Below are positions 1 to 5,482 of a DNA stretch of 5,482 nucleotides, piece after piece; position 1 is the stretch's first letter, and every line of letters begins with the position of its first letter. The position numbers and the translations under genes were made by a program. The stretch is from NCBI GenBank assembly GCA_948482865.1, contig CAOMHR010000113.1, forward strand, positions 1-5,482, written 5' to 3'. The stretch is from Christensenellaceae bacterium. Its GTDB lineage: Bacteria; Bacillota; Clostridia; Christensenellales; Borkfalkiaceae. The notes beneath the pieces were generated by a model, which was given only the letters and a program-made list of their open reading frames with translations, made no database searches and was not told where the DNA came from.

Positions 1-855
1 CTTTACACTTCACCCTATTACGCTTACAACACGGCGCACTCTCTGCCCGATTATATAAACAACGTTTCCGCCACCACGGAATTTAAAACCACCAACCCCA
101 TGAAACTTATGGGCTGTATGATAGGCACTGCCGCATACCGCTGTATGCCGCTGTTTTTCAAAAGCCTTATTTACGGCATAGAGTCCGCCACGTTCAACGA
201 GTGCGTAAGCTCGAAAGCCGAAAACGGTTACGGCAATTACAGTACTGGCAACGGTACCGTTTACGATCTGGTATCCGAATCTGCTTTCGAAGAGAAAGGT
301 GATAAAAATTTCTCATTCATACACGTGGACGGCTGCCACAACATATCGCTGGGTCATCTGACAAACAACGTTTCCGCAATACAGAAGAGTATGATAACTT
401 CTTCCGTATCCATAAGTTTCGATATAATAAACGAATATCTGCAGGTTCTGAAAGATAAGGGTTTGTACGAAGACGCGACCATAATAATCACGGGCGACCA
501 CCCCGACCCGGGCAACAACAACGGCGCGCCCGAAAAGCCCAAGCTGACCGCGCTGTTCTTTAAGCCTTCCGGTTCGGCGGGAGAAGAACTCGTACAGTCT
601 TACGCGCCGGTCGAACATAAAAACATATGGCCGACCATATTCCAATCTGAAAATATCGCACGCGACAACAAAGGCGTTGAAACGCTTTACGACATAGCCG
701 AAGGCGACACGACGCGCGAAAGAACGCACATATACAACACTTACCAAAGCTCCCAATGCGAATTGTATACGTTCAAAATTACAGGTCCGGGCACGGATTT
801 TGACAACTGGGAACTTGTACACACAGATTATCTTGACCACTTTATAATGGACTAA
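1..855 (+). CDS. Sulfatase / LTA-synthase-superfamily membrane enzyme, C-terminal part (5' truncated by the window)
   Basis: The frame is open from base 1 to the TAA at 853-855, giving 284 residues. The ATG at 100 is therefore internal, and the true start lies upstream. The alkaline-phosphatase/sulfatase fold shows in two places. FSFIHVDGCH (residues 104-113) is a beta-strand ending in a His at the position of the substrate-site His of LtaS-type enzymes. TIIITGDH (160-167) carries the Asp-His metal ligands (D166, H167). The family's nucleophilic Thr/Ser and first metal ligand would lie in the missing N-terminal part, as would the usual membrane helices. The segment AAYRCMPLFFKSLIYG (44-59), the IWPTI stretch (209-213) and the DFDNWELV ending (266-273) fit polysaccharide-cluster members of this family. 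Known members act outside the membrane, transferring glycerol phosphate or phosphoethanolamine or hydrolysing phosphate or sulfate esters. The substrate cannot be read here. It lies 21 nt upstream of the YidC-transferase gene, presumably in one operon. The superfamily is fairly secure, the exact reaction is not. Confidence 0.82.
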   Translation, partial: LYTSPYYAYNTAHSLPDYINNVSATTEFKTTNPMKLMGCMIGTAAYRCMPLFFKSLIYGIESATFNECVSSKAENGYGNYSTGNGTVYDLVSESAFEEKGDKNFSFIHVDGCHNISLGHLTNNVSAIQKSMITSSVSISFDIINEYLQVLKDKGLYEDATIIITGDHPDPGNNNGAPEKPKLTALFFKPSGSAGEELVQSYAPVEHKNIWPTIFQSENIARDNKGVETLYDIAEGDTTRERTHIYNTYQSSQCELYTFKITGPGTDFDNWELVHTDYLDHFIMD

Positions 856-876
856 AAACGGAAATGAAGGCGTAAT

Positions 877-2976
877 ATGGATACAGTTATTTATTACATT
901 TGTCTGCCGCTTGCCTATCTTATGAAAGGTCTGTGGCTGCTTGTAGGGAACTACGGCGTTGCCATAATTCTTTTTACTCTCGCAAGCAAAATCATCTTGT
1001 TCCCCGTGTCGGTATGGATACACAAGAACTCTATCCAGATGGTAAAAATCCAGCCTGAAATAAACTTTTTGAAAGCCAACAACGCGGGCAATCTGGACGC
1101 GATTGCGGACGGGCAGGCAAAGCTGTACAAACGCGAGCATTACCACCCCCTGCTTTCGCTTATCCCGCTGGCGATTCAGATTATTCTGCTTCTGGGCGTT
1201 GTGTATATCATATACCACCCCATGGGATATCTGTTCGGCGTTTCCAACGACGCGGTAAACGCACTTGCGAATTATATAGGCGCTGACACAGGTAATTCAA
1301 GTTTCCAACTCTCCATAATACAGGCTATAAAGGACGGCACCATCACCGCGGCGACCCCCGTAGAAGGGATAGACCCCGCCGAACTTGAACGCATAATTTC
1401 AAAGATTTCCGCATTCAAACTGAACTTTCTGGGAATGAACCTTTGCAGTGTTCCTTCAAAAGTTTTAGGCTGGTACTTCCTTTTGCCGGTGTTCGCAGGT
1501 TTTTCTTCCTGGCTGATGTGCTTTACGCAGAACCTTTCAAACGTTATCCAGCACGAGCAGGGCAAGCTGAACAAGTACGGCATTATGGCGGTAAGCGTAG
1601 GGCTTTCGCTGTATCTCGGATTTTTTGTGCCGGCGGGCATTGCGGTTTACTGGATTGCGGGAAACCTGCTGTCCATAGCGCAGATGTATACGCTTAATGC
1701 GATTATCAATCCTAAAAAATACGTTGACTACCAACGCCTTGAAGAGAGCCGCAAGGCTTTGGCGGATTCTAAAGCCTTCGGCAAGATGGACAAAAAAGAC
1801 CCGTTGTACAAGCAGATGAAGGCGCGGCAAAAGCAGGACTATAAAAAGTTTATGCACATAGTCAACAAACATATAGTCTTCTATTCCGAAAAGAGCGGTT
1901 TTTACAAATACTATAAAGATATTATCGAACAGCTTTTAAAACGCTCTAACCTTGTAATACACTACGTAACCAACGACTTTAACGACGTTATATTCGATAT
2001 AGCCAAAGACGAACCCAGAATAAAGCCCTATTATATCGGCTTGAAAAAGACCGCGCTTCTAATGATGCTTGTGGAAACGGACATTTTCGTTATGACCACG
2101 CCCGATTTAGACAAGTACTATTTAAAGCGTTCATACATTAAAAAAGACACCGAATATATCTTTGTCCCGCACGACGCAATGAGTCCCCATCTCGGCTTTA
2201 ACGACGGCGCGCTGGACGCGTTCGACACCGTATTCTGCGCCGGTCAGCACGTTGTAGACGTAGTGCGCAGGCTGGTGGAAATTAAGAACCTGCCCGAAAA
2301 AAATCTGGTTGAATTCGGCTTCCCGCTTTTAGACAATCTGGTTGAAGCGGGACGTAAGGAAAACGAAAACAAAAAGACGGGCAAAGTCAAGGAAATACTT
2401 ATAGCCCCTTCCTGGCAGGAAGACAACATACTCGACTCCTGCATCGACAGTATTATCGACGGGCTTTACGGCAAAGACTATAAAATTTCGATAAGACCCC
2501 ACCCCGAGTACGTAAAAAGGTATGGCTACCAGATGAGCAAACTGGTGGAAAAGTACAAAGATTACGATAAAGACCTGCTTACTTTCGAGCTTGATTTTTC
2601 GAGCAATAAATCGGTTTACTCTTCCGATTTGCTTATAACCGACTGGTCGGGCATATCCGCCGAGTTCTGCTTCGCAACCGGACGCCCCGCGCTGTTTGTG
2701 AATACCGCGCCCAAGATATGCAACCCCAACTGGGAACAGGTGGGCATTACCCCCGTTCAGATGAGCCTGCGCGATATTATAGGCGTTTCGGTTGAAAAGG
2801 AAGATTTGGGGAATATTGCACAGACTGTAAAAGAACTGTTTGAAAAACAGAGCGAATACAACAAAACCATTAACGAATGTTTTAAAGACTTTACGTTCAA
2901 TCACGGCAACGCCGCCGAAAAGGGCGCGCAATATATTTTAAAATCGCTTTCGCAAAAAAGCAAAAACAAAAATTAA
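877..2976 (+). CDS. YidC/Oxa1 membrane insertase domain fused to a CDP-glycerol glycerophosphotransferase-like domain
   Basis: This is a 699-residue two-domain protein. Residues 1-280 resemble a Gram-positive YidC: helix 1 about 22-44 (NYGVAIILFTLASK, with K38 where most YidCs have the groove Arg), a cytoplasmic hairpin 48-90, helix 2 about 91-114, an extracytoplasmic loop 115-195, and helices at about 196-216, 234-251 and 253-275. The end keeps the family pattern P252...YW259...N263...Q269. A basic linker (about 284-325) leads to a CDP-glycerol glycerophosphotransferase-like domain (about 325-693). Its landmarks are FVPHDAMSPH (429-438), IAPSW (509-513), RPHP (540-543) and ITDWSGISAEF (587-597). 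H432 and H542 are candidates for the two essential histidines known in TagF. TagF-type enzymes transfer glycerol phosphate from cytoplasmic CDP-glycerol to teichoic-acid-like polymers. YidC ends on the cytoplasmic side, so the transferase would face its substrate. The start ATG is preceded by GAAGG at 866-870 with 6-nt spacing. The housekeeping YidC neighbours rnpA and jag are absent. Both domain calls are strong; the donor and acceptor are inferred. Confidence 0.9.
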   Translation: MDTVIYYICLPLAYLMKGLWLLVGNYGVAIILFTLASKIILFPVSVWIHKNSIQMVKIQPEINFLKANNAGNLDAIADGQAKLYKREHYHPLLSLIPLAIQIILLLGVVYIIYHPMGYLFGVSNDAVNALANYIGADTGNSSFQLSIIQAIKDGTITAATPVEGIDPAELERIISKISAFKLNFLGMNLCSVPSKVLGWYFLLPVFAGFSSWLMCFTQNLSNVIQHEQGKLNKYGIMAVSVGLSLYLGFFVPAGIAVYWIAGNLLSIAQMYTLNAIINPKKYVDYQRLEESRKALADSKAFGKMDKKDPLYKQMKARQKQDYKKFMHIVNKHIVFYSEKSGFYKYYKDIIEQLLKRSNLVIHYVTNDFNDVIFDIAKDEPRIKPYYIGLKKTALLMMLVETDIFVMTTPDLDKYYLKRSYIKKDTEYIFVPHDAMSPHLGFNDGALDAFDTVFCAGQHVVDVVRRLVEIKNLPEKNLVEFGFPLLDNLVEAGRKENENKKTGKVKEILIAPSWQEDNILDSCIDSIIDGLYGKDYKISIRPHPEYVKRYGYQMSKLVEKYKDYDKDLLTFELDFSSNKSVYSSDLLITDWSGISAEFCFATGRPALFVNTAPKICNPNWEQVGITPVQMSLRDIIGVSVEKEDLGNIAQTVKELFEKQSEYNKTINECFKDFTFNHGNAAEKGAQYILKSLSQKSKNKN

Positions 2977-2988
2977 AAGGGAGATATT

Positions 2989-3294
2989 ATGGAAATAACA
3001 CAACTGCTTTACATCGACCCCGCGGCTACGTCCGTACTGCTTACGTCTTTGACGGCGATAGTCGTCGCCGTGGGAGCTTCTGCAATAGTAATATGGCGTA
3101 AGTTCAAAAAGAAGGTTGACAAGACTATGAACAAAGACCCCAACGCCAACAAGGAAGTTGAAGAAGAACTTGTTATAATGGACGCCGAAGCCGAACAGAC
3201 GGAAAGCGCAGAACCTGCGGCAACCGAAGAAAAGGCTGAAACGGAAGAACCCGCAAACGAGCAAGCCGCGTCCGAACCCGAAGAAAAAGAATAA
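2989..3294 (+). CDS. Small single-span membrane protein with acidic cytoplasmic tail
   Basis: This 101-residue protein is not assigned to a named family. A short N-terminus containing IDPAATS (9-15) leads into one hydrophobic helix at about 12-35. A basic stop-transfer patch (RKFKKKVDK, 37-45) follows, which predicts the N-terminus outside and the tail inside. The tail (56-101) is low in complexity and strongly acidic: 19 Glu/Asp against 2 Lys in 46 residues, rich in Ala, Pro and Thr, and probably disordered. The start is well supported by AGGGAG at 2978-2983, five bases before the ATG. Only 12 nt separate it from the YidC-transferase stop, and a terminator follows, so it is the last gene of the operon. 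Short 'IDP' membrane proteins of this layout occur, from general knowledge, near polysaccharide genes in clostridia, but that link is not demonstrated here. A scaffold or partner role for the YidC-transferase protein is a guess from position and charge. Confidence 0.8.
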   Translation: MEITQLLYIDPAATSVLLTSLTAIVVAVGASAIVIWRKFKKKVDKTMNKDPNANKEVEEELVIMDAEAEQTESAEPAATEEKAETEEPANEQAASEPEEKE

Positions 3295-3310
3295 TAAACA
3301 GCGATATATA

Positions 3311-3338
3311 AGCCGCCGAAAGTTTTCGGCGGCTTTTT
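3311..3338 (+). terminator. Intrinsic (Rho-independent) terminator of the plus-strand operon
   Basis: AGCCGCCGAA (3311-3320) pairs perfectly with TTCGGCGGCT (3325-3334) around an AGTT loop. The last T of the stem and the following four give a five-T run (3334-3338). It begins 16 nt after the stop of the small membrane protein. The same hairpin lies just downstream of the minus-strand ferredoxin gene, whose TAA occupies 3339-3337. On that strand the stem is followed by TTATATATC rather than a T run, so it would be a weaker terminator in that direction. Confidence 0.92.
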
Positions 3339-4014
3339 ATATGTAAATTATCAGCTCTTCTTTTTTTCGCTTTTTCAGGTACAGCCGCATAGCGCGCCGC
3401 GTTGAAAAATGCAGGGCGTTGCGCGGACAGGCTTCAACGCACTTTAAACAGCGTATACATTTTTTATTCGGTTTACCGTTATCCATTGCGTCGGTTTTAC
3501 ATACTTTTGAACACGCGCCGCACTTGTCGCAAGCCGCGTCCGCATAAAGTTTTACGCCCATACGGCTGCGGAACGCAGGCAGAAAATTTGCAAATATATT
3601 CTTGCGCGACCGCGGGATTTTAACCGCAACGGGGTCTTTAAGTTTTTCCGTAATGAAATCAAGTTTTTCAAAATCTTCAAACCCGTCTTCCGCCAGATAC
3701 GCGTGTTTAGACGGCACATATGCCGCGGCGGCTATGCTGTGACGGTAACGGCGTTGCACTTCGTATAAAACGTTTCCGAAGCTCATTTTACCGTATACGG
3801 CGACCGCCGCCAACGTCACGACTTTCAGTTTGCTTAAAAAGGTTTTTACCGCGGCGGGGATATTCTGGCAGTGTACGGGAAAGACGAGTATTACCGTGCC
3901 GTACCCGTTCTGCGCTTCGTATATGTCCGTCAACGCGTAACCGCTTTTATCTGCAAGATACTCAGCAATGCGGCGGCACTGCCCCGTGTTGGAATAGTAA
4001 ATTACGGCGTTCAT
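3337..4014 (-). CDS. EFR1-type flavodoxin-like / 4Fe-4S ferredoxin protein
   Basis: This 225-residue protein joins an N-terminal flavodoxin-like fold to a C-terminal bacterial ferredoxin domain. The start MNAVIYYSNTGQCRRIAEYL contains a first strand and an S-N-T-G phosphate-binding loop typical of FMN sites. VILVFPVHCQNIP (41-53) matches the second flavin-site loop of the family. Two CxxCxxCxxxC sets are complete: C162/165/168/172 and C186/189/192/196, the last followed by Pro, so two 4Fe-4S clusters are expected. The tail is strongly basic (KKRKKEE). The role would be cytoplasmic low-potential electron transfer, with the partner unknown. I chose the ATG at 4014-4012 because the flavodoxin strand begins right there and because ATGA overlaps the upstream stop by 4 nt. 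A candidate GAAGGA at 4032-4027 lies 12 nt upstream, which is long, so translational coupling probably matters. An in-frame ATG at 4044 would add ten residues without homology logic or a good ribosome site. Confidence 0.9.
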   Translation of the reverse strand: MNAVIYYSNTGQCRRIAEYLADKSGYALTDIYEAQNGYGTVILVFPVHCQNIPAAVKTFLSKLKVVTLAAVAVYGKMSFGNVLYEVQRRYRHSIAAAAYVPSKHAYLAEDGFEDFEKLDFITEKLKDPVAVKIPRSRKNIFANFLPAFRSRMGVKLYADAACDKCGACSKVCKTDAMDNGKPNKKCIRCLKCVEACPRNALHFSTRRAMRLYLKKRKKEELIIYI

Positions 4015-5405
4015 TTTTCTATGTATTCCTTCATTACGGCGCATTCGGGAATTTCTTCAAGACTGAATCCCAGCGAGCTTTCAATCTCGGCAAGAGCCTG
4101 TTCGCGGGTCAGCGCTTTGTCCCTGCTTGCAAGCGAAATTTCAAGCGCGCTGAAAGGCATCATTGTACTACGCATATGGTAAAAACGGTTGAACTGCGAA
4201 TACTCTTTGCACTTTTCTATTTTACAGCTTGTGTGCAGTCCCTTGTCCGTCTGCTCGGGCGGAACCCAGCCGCACTCAGATATTATCACGTCCTTTATCT
4301 TTTTCCAGTCGTATTTGCCGCCGCATATATCGTTGAAATCCACCTGCACGAACGCGGGAATGTTGCCGCTCCAACTCGATTGGCGTATCGCGCGTTTCAG
4401 CGGTTTTACTATCTGCGGAACCTGTTTTATCGCCGCGACCACGTTGCCGACAAGCGCGTTCGAATACCCCGCTAAATTTTTCAGCGGATTGTCGCCGTAG
4501 GCAAGTTGCTTCATTGTTGCAAGCGTGTGGAACTGCCCCCTTTTCAGCGGCGGGTGCAAGGTGAGTAACCGCCCTATATTTATAAGCAGGTTAAGCCCCT
4601 TGTTGTTGCCGAAAGAGTACGCCATTTTTGGCGCCATATGGTTGTAGTAAAGCCCTAAAAGCTGGGCGGGCTCGTTACCCGCAACGAAATAGGGAACTTT
4701 GTTTGCGACGAGTTCGGGATAGAACAATACGTATGCGAGCGACGGGCAGGCGCAGGTATTTTCGGCGCGGGCATACAGATGGGCGTAAATTTTTTTCAGG
4801 TCGCAGTCGGCGACTTTGCGCGTGATAAATTCAACGTTGGGTAAACTTTTCTTTGCTCCTTCGATACTCTTTGCCGCGCTCTCCGACATATAGGGTATTT
4901 CCCAGGTCAGCGCCAGCACGCGCAGGGAAAGAACTTTTGAAAGATAATACAAAAGATATGTGCTGTCCTTTCCGCCCGTGTAGAACACCGCAACGTCGAA
5001 CCGCGATTTTTTACTGCGCCCGAACGTATTTTTTACGGGAACGACGCTCTTTAAATTTTTGGTCTGCTCCGCCGTCTGGCACATGGGACACAATCCGTTT
5101 TCGTCAAATTCCATCCCCGGCAAAATAAAATCGTTGGCGACGCAACGGGCGCAGAACGTTGCGCCTTCAAGCAACTTGGGCGTGGCTTTTAAACGCGCCG
5201 CGTCCACAACCTGAACGCCCGCCAAATTTTTCAGCTCTTTCAGTTCGGCAGCCGAAAGGTCGCAGGGCAGTTTTTTTATAATTTTAATTTGCGCCCTGTT
5301 CAGTTTTACTCTGTTTCTGAACATTACGGATTTATTGCGTAAACCGTAATAATACAAAACCTTGCCTTGCAGCTTCCATCTGTTTTGCAGATAATACTTT
5401 TCCAT
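4011..5405 (-). CDS. PP-loop ATPase, N-acetyl sugar amidotransferase (WbpG/PseA)-like
   Basis: This is a 464-residue protein, counted from the ATG at 5405. After an 84-residue N-terminal extension comes a four-Cys zinc-ribbon-like segment, C85/C88 and C106/C109, with FDENGLC between them. This arrangement is characteristic of WbpG/PseA-type proteins. The PP-loop YTGGKDS is at 142-148 (SGGxDS type, Thr in place of the first Ser), followed by a helix and the strand RVLALTWE, as expected for an ATP-pyrophosphatase that adenylates its acceptor. VPYFVAGNEPAQ (237-248), KYDWKKIKDVI (364-374) and the C-terminal helix with LTREQALAEIE (432-442) also fit this family. Additional cysteines stand at 218/220 and 394/399. 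WbpG-type enzymes form an amidine on a sugar using ammonia from a HisH-like partner. No such partner is in the window, so a thiolation-type or other acceptor is possible. The gene is the first of a two-gene operon behind a strong promoter and overlaps the ferredoxin gene by 4 nt. The ribosome site GGGGTG, just before the ATG, is weak. Superfamily is secure, substrate unknown. Confidence 0.85.
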   Translation of the reverse strand: MEKYYLQNRWKLQGKVLYYYGLRNKSVMFRNRVKLNRAQIKIIKKLPCDLSAAELKELKNLAGVQVVDAARLKATPKLLEGATFCARCVANDFILPGMEFDENGLCPMCQTAEQTKNLKSVVPVKNTFGRSKKSRFDVAVFYTGGKDSTYLLYYLSKVLSLRVLALTWEIPYMSESAAKSIEGAKKSLPNVEFITRKVADCDLKKIYAHLYARAENTCACPSLAYVLFYPELVANKVPYFVAGNEPAQLLGLYYNHMAPKMAYSFGNNKGLNLLINIGRLLTLHPPLKRGQFHTLATMKQLAYGDNPLKNLAGYSNALVGNVVAAIKQVPQIVKPLKRAIRQSSWSGNIPAFVQVDFNDICGGKYDWKKIKDVIISECGWVPPEQTDKGLHTSCKIEKCKEYSQFNRFYHMRSTMMPFSALEISLASRDKALTREQALAEIESSLGFSLEEIPECAVMKEYIEK

Positions 5406-5431
5406 ACACCCCGTCCGGCTGTTTTTAATAA

Positions 5432-5460
5432 ATTTTATCACAGCCGCGCAGTCAAGTCAA
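5432..5460 (-). promoter_or_regulatory. Sigma-A/sigma-70-type promoter for the PP-loop/ferredoxin operon
   Basis: On the minus strand TTGACT (5460-5455) is followed after exactly 17 bases by TAAAAT (5437-5432). Each hexamer is one mismatch from consensus. An A/T-rich stretch (5480-5471) lies upstream of the -35 box. Transcription should begin near 5425, giving a leader of about 20 nt to the ATG at 5405. The in-frame GTG at 5441 lies upstream of the expected start point, so this promoter excludes it as the translation start. Confidence 0.8.
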
Positions 5461-5482
5461 TACCGCCCGCAAAAATATAAGC

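Noticed and set aside
100..102. ATG at 100 as the start of the sulfatase-fold gene
   Set aside because: The frame stays open to base 1 with ordinary protein sequence, and the catalytic nucleophile region and membrane helices of the family are still missing, so the gene begins upstream.
313..1218. 301-residue open frame on the minus strand
   Set aside because: It lies antisense across the end of the sulfatase-fold gene and the start of the YidC gene, spans their junction, has no recognisable domain, and is rich in Arg, Tyr and Val, as codon-bias shadows usually are.
2329..2931. 200-residue minus-strand open frame
   Set aside because: It is antisense to the well-supported transferase domain and shows no family motif of its own.
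877..2976. Possibility that the YidC-transferase join is a frameshift or assembly artefact
   Set aside because: The frame is continuous, the linker has normal composition, and no internal ribosome site with a plausible start is seen at the junction, though read-level checks were not possible.
4015..4044. Ten-residue longer start for the ferredoxin gene
   Set aside because: The flavodoxin strand begins at the internal Met, which forms an ATGA overlap with the upstream stop; the longer version has no clear ribosome site.
3720..4475. 251-residue plus-strand open frame
   Set aside because: It runs opposite the ferredoxin and PP-loop genes, crosses their overlap, and is Arg- and Cys-rich without any domain pattern.
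5450..5455. Second TTGACT copy as an alternative -35 box
   Set aside because: It forms a short direct repeat with the first copy but lies only 12 bases from the -10 box, too close for a sigma-A promoter.

Overview
The window looks like a piece of a bacterial chromosome from an anaerobic, Gram-positive-type lineage, most likely an uncultured clostridial (Clostridia or Christensenellales-like) gut organism. This is inferred from four things: intermediate GC content, a CDP-glycerol glycerophosphotransferase domain and an LTA-synthase-like enzyme, a short clostridial-style YidC without a large periplasmic domain, and a flavodoxin/ferredoxin (EFR1-type) protein. The taxonomic call is an inference and no marker gene is present. 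There are no rRNA, tRNA, CRISPR or insertion-sequence features.

The layout is two convergent transcription units. The plus-strand unit (1-3294) contains three closely spaced genes. First is the C-terminal part of a sulfatase/LTA-synthase-superfamily enzyme, whose N-terminus lies upstream of the window. Second is a 699-residue protein that joins a YidC/Oxa1-type membrane insertase domain to a CDP-glycerol glycerophosphotransferase-like domain. Third is a 101-residue single-span membrane protein with a very acidic tail. The gaps are 21 and 12 nt, and a strong intrinsic terminator (3311-3338) closes the unit.

The minus-strand unit (5460 down to 3337) starts at a near-consensus sigma-A-type promoter. 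It encodes a PP-loop ATPase related to the WbpG/PseA 'N-acetyl sugar amidotransferase' family, followed by a flavodoxin-like protein with two 4Fe-4S motifs. The two genes share a 4-nt ATGA stop/start overlap, so translational coupling is likely.

Working together: the plus-strand genes read as a module for building or decorating a surface polymer containing glycerol phosphate (or a similar phospho-alditol). A cytoplasmic transferase is tethered to the membrane by a YidC domain, and an extracytoplasmic phosphotransferase or phosphatase acts on the outer face. The minus-strand pair suggests an ATP-dependent activation step (amidation or thiolation of a sugar or other acceptor) coupled to low-potential electron transfer. 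All pathway assignments are inferred from domains and context. The most unusual item is the YidC-glycerophosphotransferase fusion. Almost all of the window is coding, and no gene-free stretch exceeds about 80 bases.
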